Notes: generated from the sequence alone by a model not told the origin. Positions 46,444-55,096 are shown, numbered from the stretch's first letter. The stretch is DNA of 64,000 nt from Leptospiraceae bacterium (GCA_024233875.1 JACKPB010000004.1:248001-312000); one strand, 5' to 3'. Program-made: numbers and translations.

Positions 46444-47087
46444 AAATCTCAGCCTCTGTTCTAGCTACACCCATCACAGGATTGGGAAGTCTTCTTCCCG
46501 GAATTTCTGTGGAGGACATTGATTACATTCACCTCGATGTGATGGATGGGAATTTTGTACCTCAGATTAGTTTCGGAGAGGCTATCTGTGCTGAAGTGAA
46601 GAAACTCACAGAGATTCCTCTGGATGTTCACTTGATGGTCCGGTCCCCCGAACAAGAAGTTCCCAAATACTATTCTTTAAAACCTGATTTCATCACATTC
46701 CATGCAGAGACAACATCCTTCGGTGTGAGATTGGCAGAAGACATTCGAAAGAATGGTTCCAAAGTTGGAATTGCTCTCAATCCCGGAACACCCCTCTCCC
46801 TCATCGAAAATTACCTTCCTTATTTGGATTTGATCTTACTCATGACAGTCGACCCCGGGTTTTATGGTCAGAGTTTTGTGAAATCCGGACTCAGGAAGAT
46901 CGAGCAGGCCAAAAAGATGATTGAGGGCACGTCTATACTTTTGGAAGTGGATGGAGGTGTAGGACCGGGAAACATTCGCGAACTGCACAATTTGGGAGTA
47001 AATATATCAGTTGCCGGTTCAGCTGTATTCAAATCGGGAAATCCGGCGGAAAATTCAAGAAATTTAAAGCATATATGTAAGGCATAA
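46440..47087 (+). CDS. rpe: Ribulose-phosphate 3-epimerase
   Basis: Pentose-phosphate epimerase of 215 residues (TIM barrel). The motifs HLDVMDGNFVPQISFG (about 32-47), LDVHLMVRSPEQ, MTVDPGFYGQSF and LEVDGGVGPGNI contain the metal ligands and catalytic Asp pair. The length is normal. Its ATG overlaps the PASTA gene (ATGA), and it is the last gene before the rpsP operon. Confidence 0.96.
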   Translation: MKISASVLATPITGLGSLLPGISVEDIDYIHLDVMDGNFVPQISFGEAICAEVKKLTEIPLDVHLMVRSPEQEVPKYYSLKPDFITFHAETTSFGVRLAEDIRKNGSKVGIALNPGTPLSLIENYLPYLDLILLMTVDPGFYGQSFVKSGLRKIEQAKKMIEGTSILLEVDGGVGPGNIRELHNLGVNISVAGSAVFKSGNPAENSRNLKHICKA

Positions 47088-47150
47088 CCCAAAAAACTTG
47101 ACGAAATACTCTGATATTTTTTTCATGTTTTTTGATAAAGGATAGAAACA

Positions 47151-47426
47151 TTGGTAAAACTCAGACTACAAAGAACAGGATCGAAAAACGCTCCTCATTA
47201 TAGAATCGTTGCGGCAGACAGTCGTTTCCCCAGAGATGGTAGATTTATTGAAATCGTAGGACAATATCATCCCACAAATCTAGAAGGTCAGATGGTCATC
47301 AATAAAGAAAAAGCTATCGACTGGTTGAAAAAAGGCGCTCAGCCCACCGGAACCGTAAAAGGGATTCTCAAAAAAACCGGCGTTCTAGCCGAATTTGCAA
47401 CTTCTAAGAAGACTGATGGGAACTGA
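47151..47426 (+). CDS. rpsP: Ribosomal protein S16
   Basis: A 91-residue 30S protein starting MVKLRLQRTGSKNAPHYRIV, with FIEIVGQYHP and WLKKGAQPTGTVKGIL in place. The start is TTG at 47151, with AAAGGATAG upstream. It heads the translation operon rpsP-khpA-rimM-trmD-rplS. A 63-base gap from rpe may hold its promoter, but I see only a weak TTGACG without a convincing -10. Confidence 0.97.
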   Translation: MVKLRLQRTGSKNAPHYRIVAADSRFPRDGRFIEIVGQYHPTNLEGQMVINKEKAIDWLKKGAQPTGTVKGILKKTGVLAEFATSKKTDGN

Positions 47427-47652
47427 AAATTTTTTAAAGTATGTAGTTTCCTTCTTGGTTGAAAAGCCGGAGACCATTAATGTTCGGGAGATTCAGAGTG
47501 AAGACAATCACATCATTGAATTGCGAGTAGCTCCCGAAGATATAGGAAAAGTTATCGGACGCAATGGACGGATTGCCCGTTCTCTGCGAACACTGGTCAC
47601 AGCTGCCGGTCTCAAAGAAGGAAAAAACTACACCCTAGAGATAATTGACTGA
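47416..47652 (+). CDS. khpA: KH-domain RNA-binding protein KhpA
   Basis: A 78-residue KH protein (YlqC). The KH loop GKVIGRNGRIARSLRTL (about 43-59) is clear. In other bacteria KhpA pairs with KhpB in RNA binding and division control. I use the ATG at 47416, which overlaps the rpsP stop by 11 bases, because an upstream in-frame start gives a non-family N-terminus. Its position between rpsP and rimM is conserved in many bacteria. Confidence 0.93.
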   Translation: MGTENFLKYVVSFLVEKPETINVREIQSEDNHIIELRVAPEDIGKVIGRNGRIARSLRTLVTAAGLKEGKNYTLEIID

Positions 47653-48169
47653 AGCGCACATTTCTCTAGGAAAAATTGTGGGAACTCACGGTCTTCAGGG
47701 AAGACTAAAAGTTCTCCACAGTGGTGGTATCCTATCCACAAATCCCAAAAATCTTACTGTTTATATAAAGTACAAAACTTCCTATCTTCCTTTTCAGCTT
47801 CTATCCAGCTCCAATAAAAAGAACATCGCTCTAATTCAATTAGAAACTCTGGATTCCATTGAAAAATCTGAGATTTACATTGAGTCAGAGCTTATGATTC
47901 AAAAGAAAGATCTCCCTAAAATAAAAGACAAAAATGAGACCTATGAATTGGATTGGGTTGGTCTGCATCCCCTTGATGGAGAGAACTTGATTCAGGACTA
48001 TACCGTAATCGGATTTATAGAAAACCCGGCTCATCCTATTTTGGTTTTGAAGGGAAATCAGGGGGAAGAAATTCTTATTCCCTTTGTAGATAGGTACATC
48101 GGGAAAATGATTCCGGAAAAGAAAGCCTTTGAAGTTTTTGAATGGACTGCCTGGCTTGAAACTCTTTAA
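47645..48169 (+). CDS. rimM: Ribosome maturation factor RimM
   Basis: A 30S maturation factor of 174 residues. The N-terminal domain starts LGKIVGTHGLQGRLKV, and a PRC-barrel follows (about 95-174) with NPAHPILVLKG and ILIPFVDRYIG. The start is TTG at 47645, overlapping khpA by 8 bases. RimM binds S19 and the 16S head. Its 3' end overlaps trmD. Confidence 0.94.
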   Translation: MTEAHISLGKIVGTHGLQGRLKVLHSGGILSTNPKNLTVYIKYKTSYLPFQLLSSSNKKNIALIQLETLDSIEKSEIYIESELMIQKKDLPKIKDKNETYELDWVGLHPLDGENLIQDYTVIGFIENPAHPILVLKGNQGEEILIPFVDRYIGKMIPEKKAFEVFEWTAWLETL

Positions 48170-48833
48170 TTTCATCACTCTATTTCCCCACAAAATCGAA
48201 GCTTACTTCCGCGATGGATTGCCCGGAAAGGCAGTGGAAAAAGGGATTTTAAAAATCAATATCCTGAATCTGAGAGATTTTTCAGAGGACAAGTGGCGGA
48301 GGGTGGATGACATCATTTACGGGGGTGGACCCGGTATGCTCCTGAAGGTAGCTCCAATACACAGAGCCCTGGAGTCTCTCGGATCCGAAAAAGGTAGAGT
48401 GATCTATCCATCACCCTCCGGAATACCATTTTCACAATCTCATGCGGTTTCTTTTTGTGAAGAAAATCAACCTTTCACCTTTCTTTCCGGATACTATGAA
48501 GGAATAGATCATCGTGTGATAGAACATCTGGTTGACACAGAACTGTCCCTTGGAAATTATGTAATTTCATCGGGTGATCTGGCCTGTCTCTGTATTTCCG
48601 ACGCGATTCTTCGTCTTACTCCGGGATTTATGGGTGGTGCAGAACAGAGTCTCATGGATGAATCACACAATCGGGAAGGTGTTTTGGAATATCCCCAATA
48701 CACAAGACCGGCAGAATACAATGGATGGAAAGTTCCGGATGTTCTTCTCCAGGGAAACCACAGGGAGATAGAGAACTGGAAGGAAACGAATCGGAAGTCT
48801 ATTCAAAACAGCGAGAGAAGGGAATTAGAATGA
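48156..48833 (+). CDS. trmD: tRNA (guanine-N1)-methyltransferase TrmD
   Basis: Methylates G37 in tRNA, using SAM in a trefoil knot. The 225 residues show ITLFPHKIEAYF, YGGGPGMLLK, FLSGYYEGIDHRV and YTRPAEYNGWKVPDVLLQG. Two spots differ from the common form: SLGNYVISSGDLA where most have IGDYVLSGGE. The TTG at 48156 gives the usual short N-terminus, whereas a TTG 27 bases earlier would extend it. It overlaps rimM by 14 bases and rplS by 4. Confidence 0.93.
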   Translation: MKLFNFITLFPHKIEAYFRDGLPGKAVEKGILKINILNLRDFSEDKWRRVDDIIYGGGPGMLLKVAPIHRALESLGSEKGRVIYPSPSGIPFSQSHAVSFCEENQPFTFLSGYYEGIDHRVIEHLVDTELSLGNYVISSGDLACLCISDAILRLTPGFMGGAEQSLMDESHNREGVLEYPQYTRPAEYNGWKVPDVLLQGNHREIENWKETNRKSIQNSERRELE

Positions 48834-49270
48834 ATCAGGCTATTGCAACAAAGCTATTCGAAGAAGATAATAATAGAAGAGAAATCAATTTTGGTATCGG
48901 TGATACAGTGAAAGTTCACTACCGTATTCTTGAATCAGGAAAAGAAAGAGTTCAGGTGTACGAAGGTGTTGTGATTTCGTTCAAAAATAAATCCAATGAC
49001 AAAACTGTCACTATCCGTAGAGTCTCCTACGATGTAGGTGTAGAGAGAATTTTCCCCCTGTATTCTCCCCGTATCGCTAAGTTCGAACTCACCAGAAAAG
49101 GTGATGTTCGAAGATCTAAGTTGTACTACCTCAGAACTAAATCGGGCAAAGAAGCCAGAATTAAAGAACTGAGAGGTGGAAAAGCGATCGTTCAGGCTGA
49201 GAAAAGAAAAGAAAAAGAACGAAGTACTGCTGCTAAGGCAACAGAAGAAAAAGCAGAAACAACCGAATAG
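48830..49270 (+). CDS. rplS: Ribosomal protein L19
   Basis: A 146-residue 50S protein. GIGDTVKVHYRI, VYEGVVISFKNKS and VGVERIFPLYSPRI are typical. A 30-residue Lys/Glu/Ala-rich tail (KRKEKERSTAAKATEEKAE) extends beyond the usual end. The ATG at 48830 overlaps the trmD stop (ATGA) and has AAGGGA upstream. rnhB follows after 2 bases. Confidence 0.97.
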   Translation: MNQAIATKLFEEDNNRREINFGIGDTVKVHYRILESGKERVQVYEGVVISFKNKSNDKTVTIRRVSYDVGVERIFPLYSPRIAKFELTRKGDVRRSKLYYLRTKSGKEARIKELRGGKAIVQAEKRKEKERSTAAKATEEKAETTE

Positions 49271-49272
49271 AT

Positions 49273-49920
49273 TTGAAATTCCTTCCCTTAGAGCAGGAAT
49301 ACTCAAATTATCAGGTTTTTGGTTTTGATGAAGCAGGAAGAGGTCCTCTGGCGGGTCCTCTTTCTCTTTCTATCTTGCATTTTCATCCCAAAGATCTCCA
49401 TCTAATTCAATCAGCAGAAATCCTTCCCGAGTTAAACGACTCGAAAAAACTATCTGAAAAGAAAAGAGATTTACTATTCAGTCACATCCCTCGTTTCTCC
49501 TCGTCTTTCCAAATTTTTATATCTCCCAAAAGCATTGATAAATTCGGTTTGTCCTTTTGTATCTTTCGGGGAATTCTTTCCCTACTAAAAAAATCGGGAG
49601 CGCAGAACCCCTTTTTGTTGATAGATGGAAATTATAAATTTGAAAAGTACTTTCATGATACTTCTTTTCCCTATCGATCGATCATTCAGGGAGATTCAAA
49701 GGTTGCCTCCATAGCAGGTGCCTCTATCATAGCTAAGGTAAAACGGGATAGGTATATGAAAGAACTCTCTTTGAAGTATCCGGACTATGAATTTGAAAAG
49801 CACAAAGGCTATGGAACAGAAAGACATAGAAATAAAATCAAAGAACTGGGACCTACCAAACATCACAGGATGACATTTCTGAATGAAACTCCACTTTTTC
49901 CGAATCTCTCCCTCTACTAA
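49273..49920 (+). CDS. rnhB: Ribonuclease HII
   Basis: Removes ribonucleotides from DNA. The 215 residues contain the DEAGRGPLAGPL motif (catalytic Asp-Glu, about 18-29), LLIDGNYKF, and GDSKVASIAGASIIAKVKRD. The length is normal. The start is TTG at 49273, two bases after rplS. The 3' end overlaps the next gene by 38 bases. The rplS-rnhB neighbourhood is conserved in Bacillus. Confidence 0.95.
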   Translation: MKFLPLEQEYSNYQVFGFDEAGRGPLAGPLSLSILHFHPKDLHLIQSAEILPELNDSKKLSEKKRDLLFSHIPRFSSSFQIFISPKSIDKFGLSFCIFRGILSLLKKSGAQNPFLLIDGNYKFEKYFHDTSFPYRSIIQGDSKVASIAGASIIAKVKRDRYMKELSLKYPDYEFEKHKGYGTERHRNKIKELGPTKHHRMTFLNETPLFPNLSLY

Positions 49921-50608
49921 AGAATTCAACCCGACAAATTCAAAAGTAGTATTCGGGTTTCCGGAGAAAGCATTTGAAGTTTTGGTGAAAAATACTCTCT
50001 CCGGAAAGGTGATTCTAAAATTTGGTGAACGCGATTTGGAAGTCAAAGAAGAGAAAACCAATCTCATTCCCGGAGAAAAACTTCTCCTGAAAGCAAAAAA
50101 AGAAGAGGGAAGAATTGAGCTTGAGATATTGGAACGGAGATGGAATCCCACCGGAGAGTCGAAATCATATTTTTTGAGGGAAGAATCGATTTTGGAAACC
50201 CTTCAAAAATCTGCTGAAACTACTAGTGATAGAAAGCCGGAAGCATTTTTACAAATCCTACAGTCTTTGTTCCCGTTTCTGGAATGGAAAGAGGAAGATT
50301 CCTACTTTGTCTGGAAGGAAGAAGGTGCCGAAACAGAAGGTTTTTTGGGTGGACTGGATGATGAATCCCGGTTTTACATTCGAATGAAACGAAAAGAATT
50401 AGGGAAATTGGAATTTCTTCTCCGTTGGAAAGAAAGAGACCTAAAAGATCTTCTGGTTGAATCCCGAGTCGAAAAATTAGATACTTATTTACTTATGCAT
50501 AGATCCGGTGAAGACTTGAAAAACTTTTTCACTTCCTCAAATCTCCCCTGGAACTTTCACTTATTTCACACAACACCCGGTTCCAATCAAAAAGGTTGGG
50601 TTGTATGA
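49883..50608 (+). CDS. FliK-C/YlqG-like protein of unknown function
   Basis: A 241-residue protein I identify mainly by position: rnhB-ylqG-ylqH is the Bacillus order, and here the next gene is a clear FlhB-C homolog. The N-terminal part has LKFGERDLEVKEEKTNLIPGEKLLLKAK (a hook-length-control-like beta unit), and the middle has FFLREES and LFPFLEW. The C-terminus has FLLRWKERDLKDLLVESRVEKL. A role in hook or export control is inferred. It overlaps rnhB by 38 bases and the next gene by 4. Confidence 0.55.
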   Translation: MKLHFFRISPSTKEFNPTNSKVVFGFPEKAFEVLVKNTLSGKVILKFGERDLEVKEEKTNLIPGEKLLLKAKKEEGRIELEILERRWNPTGESKSYFLREESILETLQKSAETTSDRKPEAFLQILQSLFPFLEWKEEDSYFVWKEEGAETEGFLGGLDDESRFYIRMKRKELGKLEFLLRWKERDLKDLLVESRVEKLDTYLLMHRSGEDLKNFFTSSNLPWNFHLFHTTPGSNQKGWVV

Positions 50609-50859
50609 TAGGAGTGGCACTTCAATTCATCAGGGGTGAGGATAGGGCTCCGAGAATCATTGCATCCGGGGAGGGTGTTCTGGGAGATCTAATCAAGTCT
50701 ATAGCTGAAAAAAATGGTGTTCCTATTATAAAAGATCCCGATTTGAGTAGGGTTCTTTCCGGACTTCCGGTGGACAAAGAGATTCCGGAAAATCTCTACA
50801 AAGCTGTTGCGAATATTTTTCAATACGTATATAAACTGGAAAAAGATTTGCATCGATAA
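50605..50859 (+). CDS. FlhB C-terminal-domain homolog (FlhX/YlqH type)
   Basis: An 84-residue protein matching the cytoplasmic C-terminal part of FlhB. It starts GVALQFIRGEDRAPRIIASGEG and has PIIKDPDLSRVLSGLPVDKEIPENLY. It lacks the membrane part and the NPTH autocleavage site that the full-length protein has, so it starts at the equivalent of the cleaved FlhB C-fragment. The ATG at 50605 overlaps the preceding gene (ATGA). Confidence 0.88.
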   Translation: MIGVALQFIRGEDRAPRIIASGEGVLGDLIKSIAEKNGVPIIKDPDLSRVLSGLPVDKEIPENLYKAVANIFQYVYKLEKDLHR

Positions 50860-50914
50860 TGATATCACATTATTATGTTATTAATGAATTGAAAAATTAG
50901 GACCAGAATTTCGT

Positions 50915-52066
50915 ATGAAATCCTTAAAAGTTTCTGATCTAGTGGTAGGAGGAAGATATAGTAAACCGATCTATCTCGATCAAGAAAGCATCTTCATAAA
51001 CGCAAATATCACTATCACAGAGTCAGATGTACAGAAACTTAAAAAATTCGGTCTGACTGAGGTATTCACGGATGGTGTACTGCTTGGAAAAGACGAGTCA
51101 ATTGTAGATGAACCACCGTCCAACCCCTCTCAAAATAAGCTCTATCAATTGTACAAACAAACAGTTAAATTCAAAACTGATTTTCAAAGAACTTACAACG
51201 ATGTGTTTCTCTTTGTCCAGAATATGTATAGAAAGACTTCTGAAGATAAGAGCATCGAGGTGGCAGAGATTCGTAGTACGGCTGAACTCATCCTGGATCA
51301 TGTCAAAAGCAATCCAAACTTTCTATTTTTTCTATTAAATCATTTTGAGGAAGGTTACTATCTGTACAATCAGACTGTCAAGTCTACGTTTTATGCAGTT
51401 TCCATAGGCACTATTTTAGAATATTCACGTCCAAAATTATTGGATCTCTGTATGGCAGGACTGGTAGCTGATATAGGTATGGCTAAGATTCCGAGTACTG
51501 TATCCGAAAAAAATGGAACCTTAAACGAAGAAGAATACAAAGTCATCAAAAAGCATCCATTGATAGGATATCAAATCTTAACAAAAAATATTAAGTTAAA
51601 AGGCTCTCTTGCCAATATTGCCCTCCAGCATCATGAAAATTATGATGGATCCGGATACCCTCAAAGACTGAAGAAGTCTGATGTAGATGAGGCTTCCTAT
51701 ATCTATTCTATAGCGGATAATTTTAGCTCTATGACATCCAATCGGCCCTGGAGGAGGAAGTTTTTACCCTACGATGCCCTTAAAACCATGATCAGTGTGG
51801 TTATGAATAAATTTGACCTCAAGATCTTAAGGCTCTTCCTGAGTCGGATATCTATGTATCCTATTGGCTCTTATGTCGAATTATCAGATGGATCCATAGG
51901 ACAGGTTTTGGATTCAAATCAAACCCAGATGCTAAGACCTTCTCTTTTTATCGTCAGAGCTCATGATGGTAAGATTCCTAAAAAAAACCAATTTATCAAT
52001 TTAGTTGATGATACCCAAATTTACATCACTAAAGCTGTAGACTTTGTTCCATTTGATGAGGATTGA
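50915..52066 (+). CDS. HD-GYP-like domain protein with an altered HD motif
   Basis: A 383-residue protein with an N-terminal region (about 1-150) and an HD-GYP domain (about 160-310). The GYP element HHENYDGSGYP (about 240-250), KKHPLIGYQIL and IADNF are intact, but the HD pair reads VADIGMAKIP, so Ala replaces the metal-binding His. HD-GYP enzymes break c-di-GMP. Here binding may remain but hydrolysis is doubtful. A C-terminal extension (about 310-383) has GSYVELSDGSIGQVL. The start ATG has AGGA upstream. Confidence 0.85.
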   Translation: MKSLKVSDLVVGGRYSKPIYLDQESIFINANITITESDVQKLKKFGLTEVFTDGVLLGKDESIVDEPPSNPSQNKLYQLYKQTVKFKTDFQRTYNDVFLFVQNMYRKTSEDKSIEVAEIRSTAELILDHVKSNPNFLFFLLNHFEEGYYLYNQTVKSTFYAVSIGTILEYSRPKLLDLCMAGLVADIGMAKIPSTVSEKNGTLNEEEYKVIKKHPLIGYQILTKNIKLKGSLANIALQHHENYDGSGYPQRLKKSDVDEASYIYSIADNFSSMTSNRPWRRKFLPYDALKTMISVVMNKFDLKILRLFLSRISMYPIGSYVELSDGSIGQVLDSNQTQMLRPSLFIVRAHDGKIPKKNQFINLVDDTQIYITKAVDFVPFDED

Positions 52067-52189
52067 CACTTTTTCGGATAAGTACATTTTATAATTTTTC
52101 TTTGTCTAAATAATTTAGGAGAAAGAAAAATTGTTTTGATGTAATAACACTTAATAAATCTACTGAAAATATTTCTAAGAGGTTCTCAA

Positions 52190-53266
52190 TTGTTATTAGC
52201 TGATGCTCTAGTATGGCCTGAGTTTAAGACTGAATCATTCTACCAATTACTTCAAATAATCCTTTTTACTTTTGCTTTGGGGTTTTTCATCTCGTTATGG
52301 AAGAAACGAAATAAAAAAAGAGAAGATAGCTGGAGAAAAGTGTTGAGATTTGCTTACTCCAGACATTTGAATTCTGGTGAAGTAAATTTACTGGAAGATT
52401 TTTTCAATAACAGTAGGATTTCTTATTCTGAAGCAGTGAATCTTTTGAATGATTCGGGTTTGTTCAAGCGGGAACTGATAAAATACTTCTCCAAGAAAAG
52501 AGATGGAAACGAAGAACATCTGGTTCAAATCGTAGACAAGCTCTTTCCTCCCGAAAAACTCTCAAAAAATGAAATAACTTCCATTGACGATATCGAGATT
52601 GGAGAGCCCTGTTCTGTCGAGTTTGAGGACAATTTTTACCTCGGAACAGTTTTGAAAAAAACAGACAATGAACTCTTGATCAATTTTTACGAGAGACTTC
52701 CTGAAAGAAGTAGGGAAGGAAAATCGATTTTACTCTATTTCTTTAGACTGGAGATCGGTGGATATCTTCTGGAGGGTAGTGTTCGAAAACTCAAATCCCA
52801 GACCTTAATTTTCACCTTCACCGGTGAGGTTGAGTGGAAAGGGGACCTTCACTTAATGGCAGAAATTCGACGTTCTGTGAAAGTGACTCCCAATGAATTG
52901 GATTTTGAAGAAAAACAAAAGGAAGATTTGGAAGTCCTTTCTGATATTGGATTGGATCCTGACGAGGTTGACATGATAACTCAGCCCAGTAGTTTGAGCG
53001 GATATACCATAAAAATCTCAGACAGAGCACTGTTGATTCATTTCAATGGGATCATCTCTCCATTATTTCTAAAAAAACATGATATATGGTCACTGGAGCT
53101 GGATCTGGAAGCAAGCTCTATCCTGGAGTTGAAAGGAAGGATATTTCCCTCTAAAATGTCCCCTGGCAAGTATTTGTTCAAGTATTTAAACATCACTACA
53201 GACGAGAGAAAGTCAATTTTCAATGAAATTAAGAAATTCAATCCCTCTCAGGAGCAATTGTCATAA
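52190..53266 (+). CDS. Membrane-anchored PilZ-like protein
   Basis: A 358-residue protein with one N-terminal membrane helix (about 16-37) and two beta-rich domains. The first (about 138-230) runs from SVEFEDNFYLGTVLKK to AEIRRSVKVTP, with RRSVK resembling the RxxxR of PilZ. The second (about 260-350) ends KYLFKYLNITTDERKSIF, like a PilZ barrel. It could receive c-di-GMP signals in concert with the neighbouring HD-GYP-like gene. The start is TTG with AAGAGG 7 bases upstream. The exact family is uncertain. Confidence 0.6.
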   Translation: MLLADALVWPEFKTESFYQLLQIILFTFALGFFISLWKKRNKKREDSWRKVLRFAYSRHLNSGEVNLLEDFFNNSRISYSEAVNLLNDSGLFKRELIKYFSKKRDGNEEHLVQIVDKLFPPEKLSKNEITSIDDIEIGEPCSVEFEDNFYLGTVLKKTDNELLINFYERLPERSREGKSILLYFFRLEIGGYLLEGSVRKLKSQTLIFTFTGEVEWKGDLHLMAEIRRSVKVTPNELDFEEKQKEDLEVLSDIGLDPDEVDMITQPSSLSGYTIKISDRALLIHFNGIISPLFLKKHDIWSLELDLEASSILELKGRIFPSKMSPGKYLFKYLNITTDERKSIFNEIKKFNPSQEQLS

Positions 53267-53337
53267 AAAAAATTATTTTTCCCAAAAAAAAATGATCTGA
53301 TCCGATAATTTTATTGTAATTTTGGAACCTTCTTAGT

Positions 53338-53679
53338 ATGAACACATTATTACTAGGAAAGTCCGGAGAAGATATTGCCGAAGTTTATTTGAAGGGTTTG
53401 GGTCATTCTATCCTTAGGAGGAATTACCGGAATCGTTCAGGGGAAATAGACATCGTATCTTTAAAGGAATCAAAAATATATTTTACAGAAGTAAAAACCT
53501 GGAGAAGTAACATTCTTCACCCATTAGAGGCATTCCATAAAAAAAAATGTGCCCGGATGAGGATTGCTGCAGGTTCTTTTTTTTATGAGTGTGGTTGGAA
53601 AGAATCGGATTTTCTCGTATCCTTTTGCCTTCTCACTATAAAAAATAAATCAATCAACTTTTATGTTGATTTATTTTGA
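53338..53679 (+). CDS. yraN: YraN/UPF0102 family protein
   Basis: A 113-residue protein of the YraN (UPF0102) group, a restriction-endonuclease-like fold. The motif RSGEIDIVSLKESKIYFTEVKTW (about 33-55) matches the family's GE..DIV..FVEVK signature. The function is not settled. It is a short gene with its own ATG, and it precedes a small unknown gene in the same direction. Confidence 0.9.
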   Translation: MNTLLLGKSGEDIAEVYLKGLGHSILRRNYRNRSGEIDIVSLKESKIYFTEVKTWRSNILHPLEAFHKKKCARMRIAAGSFFYECGWKESDFLVSFCLLTIKNKSINFYVDLF

Positions 53680-53777
53680 TTGTTGGAGATTGGAAAGATG
53701 TTCAAATGAATTGATCCAGTCTTGTAAATTGACGAGTTCCCATGGACGGGGACTTAGACTGTTACAGGGAAGTAACT

Positions 53778-53978
53778 ATGACCAATTTATCTTATATGGG
53801 AAAATCGATTCCAGAAATGGAATTTGGGCCTGATCCAATCATCTTACGAAAAAGAGGATTGGCAAGGAATATACGAACGAAATTTGATCTTTACAAAAAG
53901 AAAATTGAGGATCCGAGCTATATGGAGTTTGCTATAAACAAAATTGCTCTGGAACTGACTCATTTTCTTTCAAAGTAA
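53778..53978 (+). CDS. Small protein of unknown function
   Basis: A 66-residue, basic and helical protein starting MTNLSYMGKSIPEM. It has no Cys and no membrane helix, and matches no family I know. The ATG at 53778 has AGGGAAG 5 bases upstream, which decides against an ATG 36 bases earlier. It ends 3 bases before the HAD gene, so it is likely in one unit with it. Confidence 0.6.
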   Translation: MTNLSYMGKSIPEMEFGPDPIILRKRGLARNIRTKFDLYKKKIEDPSYMEFAINKIALELTHFLSK

Positions 53979-53981
53979 ACG

Positions 53982-54671
53982 ATGGAAGAGTCTGGATTGG
54001 TTCCTTTTCAAAAGGAATCTATTAAAGCAATCGCATTTGATATCGATGGAACTATATTTTCATCTGAAGATATAATTCTGGAAACCTATATTGAAGCATT
54101 TCAGGAATACAGGAACTCCAAAAAGTCCGATCTGAAAATTCCCGATCGGGCATCAATCATGGATCAAATTGGAAAACCGGTTAAGACCATTTTTCTCAAT
54201 CTCATCCCTGAGGTTCCTGAAATCGAAAGAGATGCAATCTCGGATACAATTCTTCAAATACTATGTAGAAGGATCGAGTCCGGTGCAGGGAAGATGTATC
54301 CGGGGATTCAGGAAGGCATAGAAACTCTTCATAAAAAAGGATTTAAGATCTTTGCGGCATCCAATGGTAGGATTCCCTATATCATATCCATTTTGAGAAC
54401 CTCAAAAACTTTGCAGTTTTTCAATGATTTGGCCACTCTGGATTATGACAAATTGAATGTGAAGGCGGATCTATTGAATTTCTACAAACAAAAATATAAT
54501 TTTTTGGGATCGGAGATTCTTATGGTAGGAGATCGATACTCGGATTATGAGGCGGCGGTGGTGGCTTCCTGTCCCTTTGCCTTTTGTGAATACGGGCATT
54601 CCAATCCGGGGGAAATCACCGAGTCTTCAATTCAACTCAAAGAGTTTAAGGATTTGCTTAAATACTTATAG
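53982..54671 (+). CDS. HAD-family hydrolase, phosphoglycolate phosphatase-like
   Basis: A 229-residue HAD phosphatase. Motif I IAFDIDGTIFSSED (nucleophile Asp, about 17), motif II FAASNG (about 125), and motif IV LMVGDRYSDYEAAVVA (about 184) are all present, with a helical cap between motifs I and II like the Gph/PgmB group. The substrate is unknown. It is followed by a 425-base gap. Confidence 0.88.
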   Translation: MEESGLVPFQKESIKAIAFDIDGTIFSSEDIILETYIEAFQEYRNSKKSDLKIPDRASIMDQIGKPVKTIFLNLIPEVPEIERDAISDTILQILCRRIESGAGKMYPGIQEGIETLHKKGFKIFAASNGRIPYIISILRTSKTLQFFNDLATLDYDKLNVKADLLNFYKQKYNFLGSEILMVGDRYSDYEAAVVASCPFAFCEYGHSNPGEITESSIQLKEFKDLLKYL

Positions 54672-54720
54672 GGAAGATATTTTTACCTATTTTTTAAGAT
54701 TTTGATTTCTTATCTAGAGT

Positions 54721-54758
54721 TTTTCCTATAAGGGTATGTAGCCATTTTATTGCTGATT
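54721..54758 (+). repeat. 38-bp dispersed repeat, copy 2
   Basis: Same orientation as copy 1 at 28910-28947, with 34 of 38 bases identical. The neighbouring 100 bases contain two hairpins. Confidence 0.7.
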
Positions 54759-54861
54759 CTTTTGTGATTGCTCAAATCTTTTTGAAAAAACTATTAAATT
54801 GAATCAATTGCAAAATCACTCCAAAAAATTCTGGGTTTAGGGTGCAACTCTCAAATCCAGA

Positions 54862-54940
54862 ACCTCTAAAAAGTTCAGGAAAGGGTTTTTTAGAGGTCAT
54901 CCCGAATGAAATTTTGAAAATCAAAATTGCAATTTTCAAA
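54862..54940. other. Two hairpins after repeat copy 2
   Basis: ACCTCTAAAAA/TTTTTAGAGGT is a perfect 11-bp stem with a 14-base loop (54862-54897). TTTGAAAAT/ATTTTCAAA is a perfect 9-bp stem with a 10-base loop (54913-54940). They echo the hairpins near copy 1. They lie far from any stop codon, so terminators are not the obvious reading. Confidence 0.45.
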
Positions 54941-55096
54941 GTCGATGTTGTTGTAATATTACTACATTGTTGCATTTTTGATACACTTACTATTTAAGAA
55001 GTTTCATTTTTCTTGGAAAAATTACGATTCTCTCCTCCCTAAGACTGCCAAAATACTGGTACAAAGATTGCAATATGTATTGGAAAGGAAAGAATT

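Larger units (their letters stand above)
54694..54975 (-). pseudogene. Decayed reading frame overlapping repeat copy 2
   Basis: This gene-free gap (54672-55096) holds a minus-strand frame from an ATG at 54975 that passes GFESCTLNPEFFGVIL and FKKI, then a TGA at 54772-54774, and goes on to ESAIKWLHTLIGKTLDKKSKS and TAA. The KSAIKWLHTLTGK peptide in the similar frame at the first repeat copy shows both are probably relics of related genes. The part before the TGA could instead be a 67-residue gene, but I think it unlikely. Confidence 0.35.

Noticed and set aside
47098..47126. TTGACG as the rpsP promoter
   Set aside because: No acceptable -10 at the right distance.
52106..52118. CTAAAT-A-ATTTAG palindrome before the PilZ-like gene, as a Fur-type box
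   Set aside because: Only 6-1-6 in a very AT-rich stretch, and no link to iron or peroxide in the downstream gene.
54772..54975. 67-residue minus-strand gene
   Set aside because: No ribosome binding site and hairpins within it. The frame continues past its TGA into a peptide shared with the other repeat site, so a relic is more likely than an intact gene.
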